Below are positions 19,608 through 28,497 of a DNA stretch of 64,000 bases, piece by piece (the first letter of the stretch is position 1; each line of letters starts with the position of its first letter). The stretch is taken from assembly GCA_003220535.1 (NCBI GenBank), contig QHSU01000071.1, positions 1 to 64,000 of the forward strand, written 5' to 3'. Under the pieces are notes generated by a model. It was not told where the DNA came from. It saw only the letters and a program-made list of their open reading frames with translations, and ran no database searches. Position numbers and translations under genes: made by a program. Origin of the DNA: Candidatus Rokuibacteriota bacterium (lineage in GTDB: Bacteria > Methylomirabilota > Methylomirabilia > Rokubacteriales > CSP1-6).

Positions 19608-21299
19608 TCACGAGCGGCCCACGGTGAGGCTGGCGTCGCGCGACGCGATCTCGCGGGTGAGCTCGGTGAGCACGCGCTCGAGCGGGACGGCGCCGAGGTC
19701 GTCCCCGGTGCGATGGCGGAGGCTCACGGTGCCGTTCTCGGCCTCCCGCGCGCCGACGACGAGCATGTACGGCACCTTCCGGAGCTGCGCGTCGCGGATG
19801 CGGTAGCCGAGCTTCTCGTTTCGGTCGTCGAGCTCGGCCCGGAGGCGCACGGCGCGCAGGCGGGCGTGCACCGTGCGCGCGTACTCGACGTGCTTCTCGC
19901 TGATCGGCAGCACTCGCGCCTGGACGGGCGCCAGCCACGTCGGGAAGGCGCCGGCGTAGTGCTCGATGAGGACGCCGACGAAGCGCTCGAACGAGCCCAG
20001 GATCGCGCGGTGGACCATGACCGGGCGCTTGGGCTGCCCGTCGCTGTCGATGTACTCGAGCGCGAAGCGGTCCGGCTGCTGGAAGTCGACCTGGATGGTG
20101 GCGTTCTGCCACCGCCGTCCCAGCGCGTCCTGGACGTCCACATCGATCTTGGGCCCATAGAAGGTCCCGTCGCCGGGGTTCAGGTCGAACGCGAGGCCGT
20201 TGGTGCGCAGCGCATCTTGGAGCGCCCGCTCGGCGACGGCCCACTGCTCGTCCGTCCCCAGGGACTTCTCCGGGCGCGTGGACAGCTTGAAGAACGCCTC
20301 GAGCGCGAAGGTCTTGTACCAGTCGCGCACCAGCTCGAGCATCGCCGTGATCTCGTCCTGGAGCTGATCGGGCCGGCAATAGATGTGGGCGTCGTCCTGC
20401 GTGAACTGCCGGACGCGGAGGAGCCCCGTCAGGGTGCCGGAGCGCTCGTTCCGGTGCAGCCGCCCCATGTCGGCGTAGCGCAGCGGAAGGTCGCGGTACG
20501 AGCGCAGCGTGTGACGGTAGACGAGCGTGGACTCCGGACAGTTCATCGGCTTGAGGCTGAAGAGCTGCTCCTCGACCTCGACCATGAACATGTTGTCCCG
20601 ATAGTGGTCCCAGTGCCCCGATTGCTCCCAGAGCCGCTTGTTGACGAGGATCGGCGTGGAGATCTCCTGGTAGCCCCGCGCGTCCAGCGCTTCCCGCACG
20701 AAGCGTTCCAGCTCGCGCACGACCGTCCAGCCGTTCGGAAGCCAGAAGGGCGCGCCCGGCGAGACGTCGTGGAGCTCGAACAGATCGAGCTCGCGCCCGA
20801 GCTTCCGATGGTCGCGCTTCTTCGCCTCCTCGAGCCGCCAGAGATGCTTGTCGAGCTCCTCCTGCGTGAGCCAGGCGGTGCCGTAGATCCGCTGGAGCAT
20901 CGGGTTCCGCTCGTCGCCGCGCCAGTAGGCGCCGGAGGACGAGAGGAGCTTGAAGTGCTTCACCTGACCGGTCGACACCACGTGCGGGCCGCGGCAGAGA
21001 TCGATGAAGTCTCCCTGGCGGTAGAGCGACACGCGCGGGGCGGCGATGCCCTCGAGGATCTCGACCTTGAACGGCTCGCCACGCTCGCGGAAGAAGCCGA
21101 TCGCCTCGTCGCGCGACATCTCCTGGCGCTCGAAGGGATGATCCGCCTTCGCGATCTCCCGCATGACCTCTTCGATCGTCACGAGGTCCTCGGGTGTGAA
21201 CGGCTCCGCCTTGGCGAAGTCGTAGTAGAAGCCGTCCTCGATCGCGGGGCCGATCGCCACGCGCACCGACGGGAAGAGCCGCTTCACCGCCTGGGCCAT
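19608..21299 (-). CDS. thrS: Threonine-tRNA ligase lacking the TGS domain
   Basis: From ATG 21299 the 563-residue product has the second N-terminal (editing-type) domain, with GPAIEDGFYYDF and RGPHVVSTGQVKHFKL, the class II core (FSLKPMNCPES, RNERSGTLTGLLRVRQFTQDD) and the C-terminal anticodon domain. The true start must be earlier, since LRHSTSHV, normally conserved before MAQAVK, is encoded just upstream. The frame is open to about 21416, yet holds no ATG, GTG or TTG; CTG at 21392 is the best candidate. The N-terminal TGS domain of typical 640-residue enzymes has no room, because tRNA-Val ends at 21418. Confidence 0.94.
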   Translation of the reverse strand: MAQAVKRLFPSVRVAIGPAIEDGFYYDFAKAEPFTPEDLVTIEEVMREIAKADHPFERQEMSRDEAIGFFRERGEPFKVEILEGIAAPRVSLYRQGDFIDLCRGPHVVSTGQVKHFKLLSSSGAYWRGDERNPMLQRIYGTAWLTQEELDKHLWRLEEAKKRDHRKLGRELDLFELHDVSPGAPFWLPNGWTVVRELERFVREALDARGYQEISTPILVNKRLWEQSGHWDHYRDNMFMVEVEEQLFSLKPMNCPESTLVYRHTLRSYRDLPLRYADMGRLHRNERSGTLTGLLRVRQFTQDDAHIYCRPDQLQDEITAMLELVRDWYKTFALEAFFKLSTRPEKSLGTDEQWAVAERALQDALRTNGLAFDLNPGDGTFYGPKIDVDVQDALGRRWQNATIQVDFQQPDRFALEYIDSDGQPKRPVMVHRAILGSFERFVGVLIEHYAGAFPTWLAPVQARVLPISEKHVEYARTVHARLRAVRLRAELDDRNEKLGYRIRDAQLRKVPYMLVVGAREAENGTVSLRHRTGDDLGAVPLERVLTELTREIASRDASLTVGRS

Positions 21300-21417
21300 G
21301 ACGTGCGAGGTGGAGTGACGCAGCGTCGCGAGCGGCGAGGGATCGCAGTCGAAGTCGCCGGTCAGCTTGAGATGTCGCTCTTCTTCAGACAGTGGTGCGC
21401 TCGCCCGTGTGTGTGAG

Positions 21418-21492
21418 TGGTAGGCTCGGGCGGTTTCGAACCGCCGACCTCCTCTGCGTCAGAGAGGCGCTCTCCCACTGAGCTACGAGCCT
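21418..21492 (-). tRNA. tRNA-Val (GAC)
   Basis: The minus strand folds as a cloverleaf: acceptor AGGCTCG/CGAGCCT with discriminator A and encoded CCA (21420-21418), D arm GCTCAGTGGGAGAGC, anticodon loop CTGACGC with GAC in the middle, and T arm GGCGGTTCGAAACCGCC. It lies right before thrS on the same strand with no room for a separate promoter, so the synthetase mRNA may be released by tRNA 3' processing. Confidence 0.95.
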
Positions 21493-21542
21493 ATCCAGAG
21501 TGACGATCATGCTACCGCCAACACCTTGGAAGTACAACCGCT

Positions 21543-22541
21543 TCAACGGAGGATATTGGTGAGCGAGCTCTCGACGAGCACGTAGTTGAAGTTGGCCATG
21601 ATGCGCACCCCGGCGCTGCCGGGTTTCGCCGCCGCCATCAGGGCCGCCGGTACGGGCGGGAACGGCGAGGCCAGCCGGATCGCGTTCGCGGCGTAGTCGT
21701 CGTAGATCCCGTAGCCCGACTGCTGCGACACTTCCAGCATGGGTACGCGGCCATCCTTGAGGATGCCGAAAACGATCACGAGCCGGGCCGACTTGTAGTC
21801 GCAATGCCCGCTCACCGCGTCCTTGATGCAGGGATAGCCCCACTTTTCCTTGATCATTCGCCGCACGCGGTCGAGATAGTCGTTGTACTTCGGATCGGAC
21901 GAATCGAGCGGGATCGGCTCGCCCTCGATGCCCGCCCAGGCCTCTCCCTTTCCCCCGGCGCCGCCCGGGCCCGAGCCGCCACGGCGCAGCGACCGGATGT
22001 CGGGCACGGGCTCGCGGGGCTCCGGCGCGACGGCGACCCGCGGCGCCGGAGCCGCCGGCGCCGCGGGGGCGGCTTCCTGCGGCTGAGGCTCGGGAGTGCG
22101 CACCGGCTCGTTCACGAGTGGCTCGGTGGGCTTCGAGGGCGCGGCGGCCGCTCGGGGCCCGTCGGCGTCCGGCGCCGGCGGCGCGGGAGCGACGGGCGCC
22201 GTCGGTGCGCTCGCGACGCTCGGCCGTTCGGGCGCGCGCGGAGCAGGCTGGCTGGGCGCGGCCGGCGGCGGAGCCTTGGCGACGCGGGGTGCTGGAGGCG
22301 TGGGCCGGCCCTTCGGGGCTGGAACAGGAGGCGCCGGGGCGGCGGGGGCGCCGCGCTGGGCCTCTGCGTCGGCTTGCGGTAGCTCGACGAAGAGCGGCTC
22401 GCCGCGCTTGAGCAGGGGGGTGGTCGACGACGGTCGCAGCCAAAGGAGCGCCCCGAATACGAGCAGATGGAGCGCGAGCGACGCCGTGATCCCGATGATC
22501 AGGGGACGCCGCCTCGTTCGTGGCCGAGCGCTCAAGCGCAT
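21543..22541 (-). CDS. TonB-like energy transducer
   Basis: The 332-residue protein has a basic N-terminal tail, one membrane helix (IIGITASLALHLLVFGALLWL), a long Pro/Ala-rich spacer (about residues 60-190) able to span the periplasm, and a C-terminal TonB-type domain (YLDRVRRMIKEKWGYP, then GRVPMLEVSQQSGYGIYDDYA). Such proteins transmit ExbBD energy to outer-membrane receptors; TolA-like roles are also possible. Two Cys in the C-terminal domain (YPCIKDAVSGHCDY) are unusual and could form a disulphide. A perfect TATAAT at 22555-22550 lies 9 bases before the ATG, hinting at a nearly leaderless mRNA. Confidence 0.82.
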   Translation of the reverse strand: MRLSARPRTRRRPLIIGITASLALHLLVFGALLWLRPSSTTPLLKRGEPLFVELPQADAEAQRGAPAAPAPPVPAPKGRPTPPAPRVAKAPPPAAPSQPAPRAPERPSVASAPTAPVAPAPPAPDADGPRAAAAPSKPTEPLVNEPVRTPEPQPQEAAPAAPAAPAPRVAVAPEPREPVPDIRSLRRGGSGPGGAGGKGEAWAGIEGEPIPLDSSDPKYNDYLDRVRRMIKEKWGYPCIKDAVSGHCDYKSARLVIVFGILKDGRVPMLEVSQQSGYGIYDDYAANAIRLASPFPPVPAALMAAAKPGSAGVRIMANFNYVLVESSLTNILR

Positions 22542-22567
22542 TGCCGACAATTATAGCCCTGGAGCCG

Positions 22568-23584
22568 CTAGAGGTCCCGGTCCATGGCCCGCGCGATGCG
22601 GCGCACCCGTTCCATCAGCGCGGCGAAGCGCTCGGGCTTGAGCGACTGGGGCCCGTCGGAGAGCGCCTCTTCGGGTCGGGGGTGGACCTCGATGATGAGC
22701 CCGTCGGCGCCGGCCGCGACGCCGGCCATGGCCATCGCCTCGACGAACTCCCAGTGGCCCGTGCCGTGGCTCGGGTCGACGAAGATGGGCAGGTGCGAGA
22801 GCTTCTTGACGACGGGCACAGCGTTCAGGTCGAGCGTGTACCGCGTCGAGGCCTCGAAGGTCCGGATACCCCGCTCGCAGAGGATGACGTTCGGGTTGCC
22901 GCGCGCCAGCACGTACTCCGCGGACAGGAGCCACTCCTGGATCGTCGTGGCCATGCCCCGCTTCAGGAGGACGGGCTTCCCGGCGTCGCCGACGCGCTTG
23001 AGCAGCGAGAAGTTCTGCACGTTGCGGGCGCCGACCTGGAGGATGTCGGCGTGCTCGGCGACGAGGTCGACCTTGTCGGGCTCCATCACTTCGGTAACGA
23101 TCGGCAGTCCCGTCTCGCGCTTGGCCTCCGCGAGCAGCTTCAACCCCTCGTCCTCGAGCCCCTGGAACGCGTAGGGCGAGGTGCGCGGCTTGAAGGCGCC
23201 GCCGCGCAGGATGCGGGCGCCGGCGGCCTTGACCTTCTCGGCCGCCTCGAGCAGCTGCGGGCGCGACTCGACCGAGCACGGCCCGGCCATGACCACGAGC
23301 GACCGACCGCCGATCGTCACGTCACCGACGCGGATCTGGGTCGGCTCGTCGCGAACCTCGCGGCTGGCGAGCTTGTAGGGCTTGAGGATCGGCGTGACGG
23401 ACTCGACGCACTCGAGGGACTCGAGGCTGCGGAGCGCGTCCTTGCCACGATCGTCGCCGACCGCGCCGATCACGGTCCGCAGGGCCCCGCGAATCGTGTG
23501 AGGGCTGTAGCCCATCGCGGTGATGCGATGACAGACGTCCTCGACCTCGGCGTCCGAGGCTCCCGACTTCAGCACGATGATCAT
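22568..23584 (-). CDS. aroF: DAHP synthase with N-terminal regulatory domain
   Basis: The 338-residue enzyme makes 3-deoxy-7-phosphoheptulonate from PEP and erythrose-4-phosphate, the first shikimate step. Residues 1-75 form an ACT-like domain ([20 protein letters not shown]) like that of the Thermotoga enzyme, where Tyr and Phe inhibit. The catalytic part shows [40 protein letters not shown] and [11 protein letters not shown]. Its 320-base leader carries a promoter, a Phe/Tyr-rich peptide and a terminator, so both transcript level and enzyme activity seem tied to aromatic amino acids. Confidence 0.96.
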   Translation of the reverse strand: MIIVLKSGASDAEVEDVCHRITAMGYSPHTIRGALRTVIGAVGDDRGKDALRSLESLECVESVTPILKPYKLASREVRDEPTQIRVGDVTIGGRSLVVMAGPCSVESRPQLLEAAEKVKAAGARILRGGAFKPRTSPYAFQGLEDEGLKLLAEAKRETGLPIVTEVMEPDKVDLVAEHADILQVGARNVQNFSLLKRVGDAGKPVLLKRGMATTIQEWLLSAEYVLARGNPNVILCERGIRTFEASTRYTLDLNAVPVVKKLSHLPIFVDPSHGTGHWEFVEAMAMAGVAAGADGLIIEVHPRPEEALSDGPQSLKPERFAALMERVRRIARAMDRDL

Positions 23585-23734
23585 GACTGGCTCCTTTGTA
23601 GCGGGTGCCGTGAGCTAGGCTCAGACCGAGGGTGGCCTGAGACAGATGCGACCCGGCTCCGACACGCCCGTTCTACCCGTTCACGATGGCGCCTTCCCGC
23701 CCGTTCAACCCGATGCATGCGCCTCCTCCCTTTA

Positions 23735-23770
23735 CGAAAAAGAAAAGGCCGCGGGGGTGAGCCCGCGGCC
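23735..23770 (-). terminator. Attenuator terminator in the aroF leader
   Basis: On the minus strand GGCCGCGGG (from 23770) pairs with CCCGCGGCC (to 23747), followed by TTTTCTTTTTC (23746-23736), a strong intrinsic terminator 150 bases before aroF. Alternative partners lie upstream: 23799-23812 and 23785-23793 form another hairpin from the same GCCGCGGGC/GCCCGCGGC words, and 23840-23848, within the leader peptide gene, can pair with 23799-23807. The set of mutually exclusive stems is what an attenuator needs. Confidence 0.8.
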
Positions 23771-23823
23771 TGGATCGTCTCGGCGCCGCGGGCTTTCGGT
23801 CCGCCCGCGGCTCCCTGCTCAGC

Positions 23824-23901
23824 TCAAGTCAGAGTGCCTGGGCGGACCTCGGCGAAGTAGAAAAACGAGAAGAAGCCGATGCGGCGCGTCGAGGTGCCCA
23901 T
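23824..23901 (-). CDS. Phe/Tyr-rich leader peptide of aroF
   Basis: A 25-codon reading frame begins with ATG 23901 and encodes MGTSTRRIGFFSFFYFAEVR followed by five more residues. Six of seven consecutive codons (23874-23854) specify Phe or Tyr. It lies between a good promoter and the leader terminator, upstream of the first aromatic-pathway enzyme, and resembles pheA/pheST leader peptides. The ribosome-binding site is poor (GGCACGCT), perhaps because the mRNA starts only a few bases before the ATG. Function as a ribosome-stalling sensor is inferred. Confidence 0.72.
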   Translation of the reverse strand: MGTSTRRIGFFSFFYFAEVRPGTLT

Positions 23902-23913
23902 AGCGTGCCGAGG

Positions 23914-23942
23914 AGTCTATCGAGCGCGGCCGGGGCCGTCAA
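23914..23942 (-). promoter_or_regulatory. Sigma70-type promoter of the aroF leader
   Basis: TTGACG (23942-23937) and TAGACT (23919-23914) are separated by exactly 17 bases, close to the sigma70 consensus. Transcription would start near 23907, six bases before the leader-peptide ATG. The -35 box overlaps the stop codon of the upstream membrane-protein gene. Confidence 0.72.
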
Positions 23943-24655
23943 GCCTTTTCTGGGCCCCGCTTGTCCCTCGATGGCTTGTGGAAGCGCTTGACGAGGCGAT
24001 CGCGGTAGTAGTAGAGCGGCAAACAGAGCGCGAGGATGATCGCCACGAAGGCGATCGCGTAGATGTACTGCTGCTCGGCCACGTGCGCGCCGAAGTACGA
24101 GGAGACCCAGGTGCCCGGAATCCGCGCGAGAGTCGAGACGACGGCGAAGAGCCAGAAGGGCATCGGGCTGATCCCGAAGAGGTACGAGATGATGTCCTTC
24201 GGGAACCCGGGGATGAGGTAGAGGACGAAGCAGATGATCGCGCCCTCCGCCTCGAGGACGAAGTTCATCCGGTTCCAGTGGTGCTCGCTGAGCCACGGCC
24301 GGACGAGCGGCTCGCCCCACTTGCGCCCCACCCAGAAACAGAAGAGCGTGCCCAGCGTCAGGCCGATCGTGGAATAGAGGAGCCCGAGCCACGTTCCGAA
24401 GAGCGCCCCACCGACCGGCCCGGTGATCTCGCCGGGGATCGGCGAGATGATGACCTGGAGCGCCTGGATCGCGATGAAGACGAGCGGCGCCATCCAGCCC
24501 CACGACCGCACCGTGTCCTTGAGAAACTTCTTGTCTTGGTAGAGGCGGATGAGGAACCGGATGACCGGGGCGTCCACGACGACGAGCCAGATGACGACGA
24601 CGAGCAGCGCGAACAGCACCGACGTGACGATCGCCCAGCGCGCGCGATCCGTCAT
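23939..24655 (-). CDS. VTT (TVP38/TMEM64, DedA-like) membrane protein
   Basis: The 238-residue integral membrane protein has about six hydrophobic segments and the VTT core: PGEITGPVGGALFGTWLG, then TLGTLFCFWVGRKWG and YLIPGFPKDIISYLFGISPM. Members of this superfamily are linked to phospholipid or undecaprenyl-phosphate flipping and membrane homeostasis. Its stop overlaps the aroF promoter, so the two genes share a strand but probably not a transcript. The start ATG at 24655 lies 21 bases after the amidase stop. Confidence 0.82.
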   Translation of the reverse strand: MTDRARWAIVTSVLFALLVVVIWLVVVDAPVIRFLIRLYQDKKFLKDTVRSWGWMAPLVFIAIQALQVIISPIPGEITGPVGGALFGTWLGLLYSTIGLTLGTLFCFWVGRKWGEPLVRPWLSEHHWNRMNFVLEAEGAIICFVLYLIPGFPKDIISYLFGISPMPFWLFAVVSTLARIPGTWVSSYFGAHVAEQQYIYAIAFVAIILALCLPLYYYRDRLVKRFHKPSRDKRGPEKA

Positions 24656-24676
24656 CGGCGCACGTGGAGCGCGGCG

Positions 24677-26074
24677 TCACAGCGTCGGACGGCGATCCCT
24701 CCAGGGCGACGCGGCCTCGAATGCAGCCGACGCGGCGAGCACGGTGGCGTCGGCGTGGCGGCGCCCGACGATCTGGAGACCGACCGGGAGGCCGTCGTCG
24801 GTCCAGCCGGCGGGCACGCTCGCCGCCGGCTGGCCGGTCATGTTGAACGGATACGTGAACGGCATCCAGCCGAGCACTGAGACGTCCTGCCCCGCGATCT
24901 CGCGGGGCGGCAGCGCGCCGGCCGCGAAGGGCAGCACCGCCACCGTCGGCATGAGCAACACGTCGAAGCGCTCGAGAAAGGTCTGAACCTCGCGCCAGTA
25001 GTCCTCGACGCGCGCAACCGCGCGGAGATAGTCGCGCGCGGTGACGGCGCCGCCGCGCCGGATGAGCCGCACCAGCGTCGGGTCCATCAGCGGCTCGGCG
25101 TCCGGCAGCCGATCCGACCAGGCGGCGTAGAACTGCGCGGCGATCATCGTGGTGAAGAGCTCCTCGGGGCTCTCCCAGCCCGGGTTGACGACTTCCACGT
25201 GACAGTCCAGGGCCTCGAATGCGCCCGCGGCGTTCTCGCACACCGCCAGCACCGTCGGGTCCACCGCCGCGTAGCCGAGATCGGGTGCCCAGGCCACGTG
25301 CAGCCCCTTCACGTCGGCATCGCACGCCTCCAGATACGAGCCCGCCTCGCGCGCGAGCGATCCGCGGTCGCGGTCATCGCCGCCGGCGACGACGTCGAGG
25401 ACGGCCGCGGCGTCGCGGACCGTCCGCGTGATCGGGCCGACATGCGCGACGCGCTCGAAGCCGCCGAACACCGCGCGGTCCGGCACGCGGCCGAACGAGG
25501 GCTTGAAACCGTACACGCCGCAGAACGCGGCCGGGATCCGGATCGAGCCCCCGCCGTCGGTGCCGAGCGCCACGGGTCCGACGCCGCTGGCCACCGCCGC
25601 CGCCGCGCCGCCGCTCGAGCCCCCGGGCGTCAGGGTCGGATCCCAGGGATTGCGCGTGATGCCGAAGAGCGGGTTCTCGGTGAGCGCCTTGTGGCCGAGC
25701 TCCGCGGTGTTGGTCTTGCCGAGCAGCACGGCGCCGGCCGCCTTCAGCCGGCCGACCGCGAGCGCGTCCTCGTCGGGCACGAAGTCAGCGAAGAGCCGCG
25801 ATCCCCCCGTGGTCGTGAGACCGCGCGTCGGCAGGACGTCTTTGACCGACATCGGCACGCCGTGGAGCGGGCCGAGCGGCTCGCCCTTCACGACGGCGAT
25901 CTCCGCTTCGCGCGCGGCGACGCGCGCAACGTCGGCTGTCACCAGGCAGAACGCGTTGATCGTCGGGTTGACCGCTTCGAGTCGCGCGAGGACGGCGTCG
26001 AGGATCTCGAGGGGCTTCACCTCTTTTCGCCGGACGAGCTCCGCGAGCTCGAGCGCCGAGTGCCAGGTCTCCAT
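24677..26074 (-). CDS. Amidase signature family enzyme
   Basis: The 465-residue protein shows the amidase Ser-cisSer-Lys triad: K78 (MSVKDVL), S154 in GGSSGGAAAAVA, and S177 in GTDGGGSIRIP. It hydrolyses an amide, but the family covers GatA, indole-acetamide hydrolases and many others; without gatB/gatC next to it a GatA role is unlikely. I start at ATG 26074 (METWHS), seven codons into a slightly longer frame. It is divergent from the hypothetical gene at 26104. Confidence 0.88.
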   Translation of the reverse strand: METWHSALELAELVRRKEVKPLEILDAVLARLEAVNPTINAFCLVTADVARVAAREAEIAVVKGEPLGPLHGVPMSVKDVLPTRGLTTTGGSRLFADFVPDEDALAVGRLKAAGAVLLGKTNTAELGHKALTENPLFGITRNPWDPTLTPGGSSGGAAAAVASGVGPVALGTDGGGSIRIPAAFCGVYGFKPSFGRVPDRAVFGGFERVAHVGPITRTVRDAAAVLDVVAGGDDRDRGSLAREAGSYLEACDADVKGLHVAWAPDLGYAAVDPTVLAVCENAAGAFEALDCHVEVVNPGWESPEELFTTMIAAQFYAAWSDRLPDAEPLMDPTLVRLIRRGGAVTARDYLRAVARVEDYWREVQTFLERFDVLLMPTVAVLPFAAGALPPREIAGQDVSVLGWMPFTYPFNMTGQPAASVPAGWTDDGLPVGLQIVGRRHADATVLAASAAFEAASPWRDRRPTL

Positions 26075-26103
26075 TGACGGCCCGCATTGTATCATTGCGC
26101 TCC

Positions 26104-27276
26104 GTGCAGGTCGTCGACCGCCGGGGGACGCTCGTCACCGAGCTTCGCCGGACGGCCACCGGCTCTCTCGAGAGCGCCTGGGTGCGGATTCCCGATGGCT
26201 CGTGGCTCGGGATCGAGCCGCGCGCGACGCGGGAGACGCCGTGGGGCTGGTCCGATCGGCTGTGGCACGCCGCCGAGCCCGCGCCCGGCGGGTGGCACGG
26301 AACCCGCCTCACCCTGTTCGAGGCGCTCGACTGGGCACGGATCGATCGGATCCCGGTGCTCGGCGAGCCGGCGCGGCTGCCGCCGGGTGGCGGCACCGCC
26401 GTGCTGAACCTCGTCGCGACCCTCGCCGCCGAGCAGGGCGCCGAACCGCTCGCGTATCGCGGCCCCTACCCGACCGAGCAGCTCTTCCTCGCGTTGCTCG
26501 AGTCGTTCCGCTACGAGCCCGACGTGGCCGATCCGCTCGCGACGTTCATGCGCGGCGCGCTGGTGTGGAGGCCCGCTCCCAGCGAGCGTGTCTTCGTCAC
26601 CGCCGACCTCTACGTGCAGCTCCGCGGGCGGATCGAGAAAGTCGTCTGGCGGGGCACCGCCTACTATCGCCCGGATTGGCAAGGGGTCGTGCGTCACACG
26701 CCGCGCCGGATCACCGACGCGCCCGACGGCGTGCGCTGCGCCCTCTGGGCGCTCGGGCGGCGCCTCGAAGACCACCTTCTGCTCCGCTCCGACGGCGACC
26801 TCGCGACGATCCTCGCCGACGAGCCCGCGCCGGCGGCGACCACGCCGCTGCCGCCGAGCGTCTGGTCGGGCGTCGTCGCCACGGTCGCGGGGCGCTCGGC
26901 GACGCCACTGGCGCCCTTCATCGAGTCGGTCGCCAGGACGTTCTCGCTCGAGTGGGGACCCGTCGCGCGGGACCTCGTGCAGATCGGACGAGGGCGCGTG
27001 CGACTCTCCGAGCGGCTCCGGGACGCGCTGGCGGCAGGACTGGCGGCGGCGCCCGCCCGCGCCGAGTGCCTGGCGCTCGGGCTCGCGGCGATCGCCGAGA
27101 TGGCGGCGCTGGTGGGCGACGAGCTGCGGGGGCGCGCGCAGGCCGAGGTCCTCCGCCTGTCCGCGGCGGCTCAGCCCGCCGCCCTCGCGGGCTCGGCCGC
27201 TTCGCGCGGCGGCGCGGAGCGCGCGCGCGACATCACCGCGGCGGTGGAGGCCCTGCTCGCCGAGGTTGCGGGGTGA
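26104..27276 (+). CDS. Protein of unknown function, about 390 residues
   Basis: I do not recognise the family. The 390-residue protein from GTG 26104 is soluble by composition, with no signal peptide or membrane segment. It has a mixed first half with repeated Trp (ETPWGWSDRLWHA) and a helical, Ala-rich C terminus. TTG codons at 26074 and 26095 are alternative starts. It is divergent from the amidase and converges on the M50-like gene with 3 bases between stop codons, so co-regulation with that cassette is possible but not shown. Codon use is like its neighbours. Confidence 0.7.
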   Translation: MQVVDRRGTLVTELRRTATGSLESAWVRIPDGSWLGIEPRATRETPWGWSDRLWHAAEPAPGGWHGTRLTLFEALDWARIDRIPVLGEPARLPPGGGTAVLNLVATLAAEQGAEPLAYRGPYPTEQLFLALLESFRYEPDVADPLATFMRGALVWRPAPSERVFVTADLYVQLRGRIEKVVWRGTAYYRPDWQGVVRHTPRRITDAPDGVRCALWALGRRLEDHLLLRSDGDLATILADEPAPAATTPLPPSVWSGVVATVAGRSATPLAPFIESVARTFSLEWGPVARDLVQIGRGRVRLSERLRDALAAGLAAAPARAECLALGLAAIAEMAALVGDELRGRAQAEVLRLSAAAQPAALAGSAASRGGAERARDITAAVEALLAEVAG

Positions 27277-27279
27277 GGA

Positions 27280-28497
27280 TCAGCTCGTCGCGCTGACGAT
27301 GATCCAGACGTTGAACGCGATGAACGCGGCGACCGAGAGCGTCGAGAGGACCACGTAGCCGACCCAGAGCCCTTCCTCGCGGCCCAGCCGCACGCGGGCG
27401 GAGCCGTTGAGGAGCCCCTTCACGTACGCGAGCGCGTCGTGCTTGAGCGTCGGGACGCCGAGCACGTCGACGAGCACGTGGTAGCCGTCCATCTCGATGA
27501 AGCAGAAGGGGTAGAGCGCGATCACCAGCGCCTGCCACTGGATGATCCCGGACGCGGCCGCGAACGCCTGCGTGAAGCTGCCCGCCGGGGCCTGGGCGGC
27601 AACGATGAACGCGACGCCGCCCAGGACCAGGTGGACGAGCGCGCCGGTGACGGCGGTGACGACTCGGGCGCGCCGGCTGGCCATGAAGATGTCGGTCACG
27701 TCCACATAGAACGTGGGCACGAAGCCGTGCAGGAAGGTGAATCCGAACTCCCGCACGCGTCGACGGTAGTGGATACACGCCAGGCCGTGCGCGAACTGGT
27801 GCAGCGCCACGCTGCCGAAGAAGAGCAGCTTGACCGTGACGATACCGAGCATGGCCCGGCCGCCGAAGCCTTCGAGCACGTCGTGCATCTCGCGAAAGAG
27901 GAGCACGGCGGCGCCGGCGCCCACGAGGGCCAGCCCGACGCACGCGACGATGGCCGCGGGCGTGAAGAGCAGGAACCCGCCGTACCGGTAGAGACGCTGG
28001 AAGAACCCATGGACGTTGGTGCTGGCGATCCGGATGCGCTCGAGCGCGGTCAGCGCCAGCTCGATCGCCTTCACGATGCGACGGTCCCGGTTGCGCGCCA
28101 GCGCCTGGCGCAGCCGCGACCGCGGCTCGAACGTCAGGAGCTGGGCCCGCTGGAGCTTGCGGAGGAGGCTCGGGATGATATCGAAGTCGAACTCCCCGTA
28201 CTGCAGCACGTACGCCGTCGCGATCTCCTGGAGCGACGTGGCGCCGTTCATCTGGTCCCAGAGGAATCGCTCGTGCGCGGAGAGCAGGAGGAAGCGATCC
28301 GTCGTGGTGTTCTTGAGGACGAATCCGGGCGAGCCGGCGACGCGCGAGCGCAGCTCGGAGATCTCGTACGACTCCACGCGGCGCGGACGCGAGTTGAGAT
28401 AGCCGACCACGCTCGCGACCTGACGAAGCTCGAAGTCCTCGTCGTCGTCGCGCCGGACGAGCAGCTCGAGCTTCGCCGGGGCTGGCTGCTCCGTCAC
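27280..28497 (-). CDS. PqqD-like domain fused to M50-like membrane protease
   Basis: The 405-residue protein begins with a winged-helix PqqD/RRE-like domain (residues 45-125: RFLLLSAHERFLWDQMNG, SLQEIATAYVLQYGEFDF), the kind that binds RiPP leader peptides. A multi-pass site-2-protease-like part follows. Where zinc proteases have HExxH it has H233-Q-F-A-H237, so the catalytic Glu is Gln, while the second metal region (EMDGYH, D337) remains. It may be a binding or transport scaffold rather than a protease, or use another base. It overlaps the CNB gene by 4 bases and ends a three-gene unit that opens with a small precursor-like peptide. Confidence 0.8.
   Translation of the reverse strand: MTEQPAPAKLELLVRRDDDEDFELRQVASVVGYLNSRPRRVESYEISELRSRVAGSPGFVLKNTTTDRFLLLSAHERFLWDQMNGATSLQEIATAYVLQYGEFDFDIIPSLLRKLQRAQLLTFEPRSRLRQALARNRDRRIVKAIELALTALERIRIASTNVHGFFQRLYRYGGFLLFTPAAIVACVGLALVGAGAAVLLFREMHDVLEGFGGRAMLGIVTVKLLFFGSVALHQFAHGLACIHYRRRVREFGFTFLHGFVPTFYVDVTDIFMASRRARVVTAVTGALVHLVLGGVAFIVAAQAPAGSFTQAFAAASGIIQWQALVIALYPFCFIEMDGYHVLVDVLGVPTLKHDALAYVKGLLNGSARVRLGREEGLWVGYVVLSTLSVAAFIAFNVWIIVSATS

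Noticed and set aside
19380..19627. Short repeated-residue proteins encoded by the 63-base array
   Set aside because: Frames stay open only because the unit is a multiple of three; no start site or homology.
23640..23720. Repeated CCCGTTC-like words in the aroF leader as another copy of the palindromic element
   Set aside because: Only 7-8 bases match the conserved loop, and no long stem flanks them.
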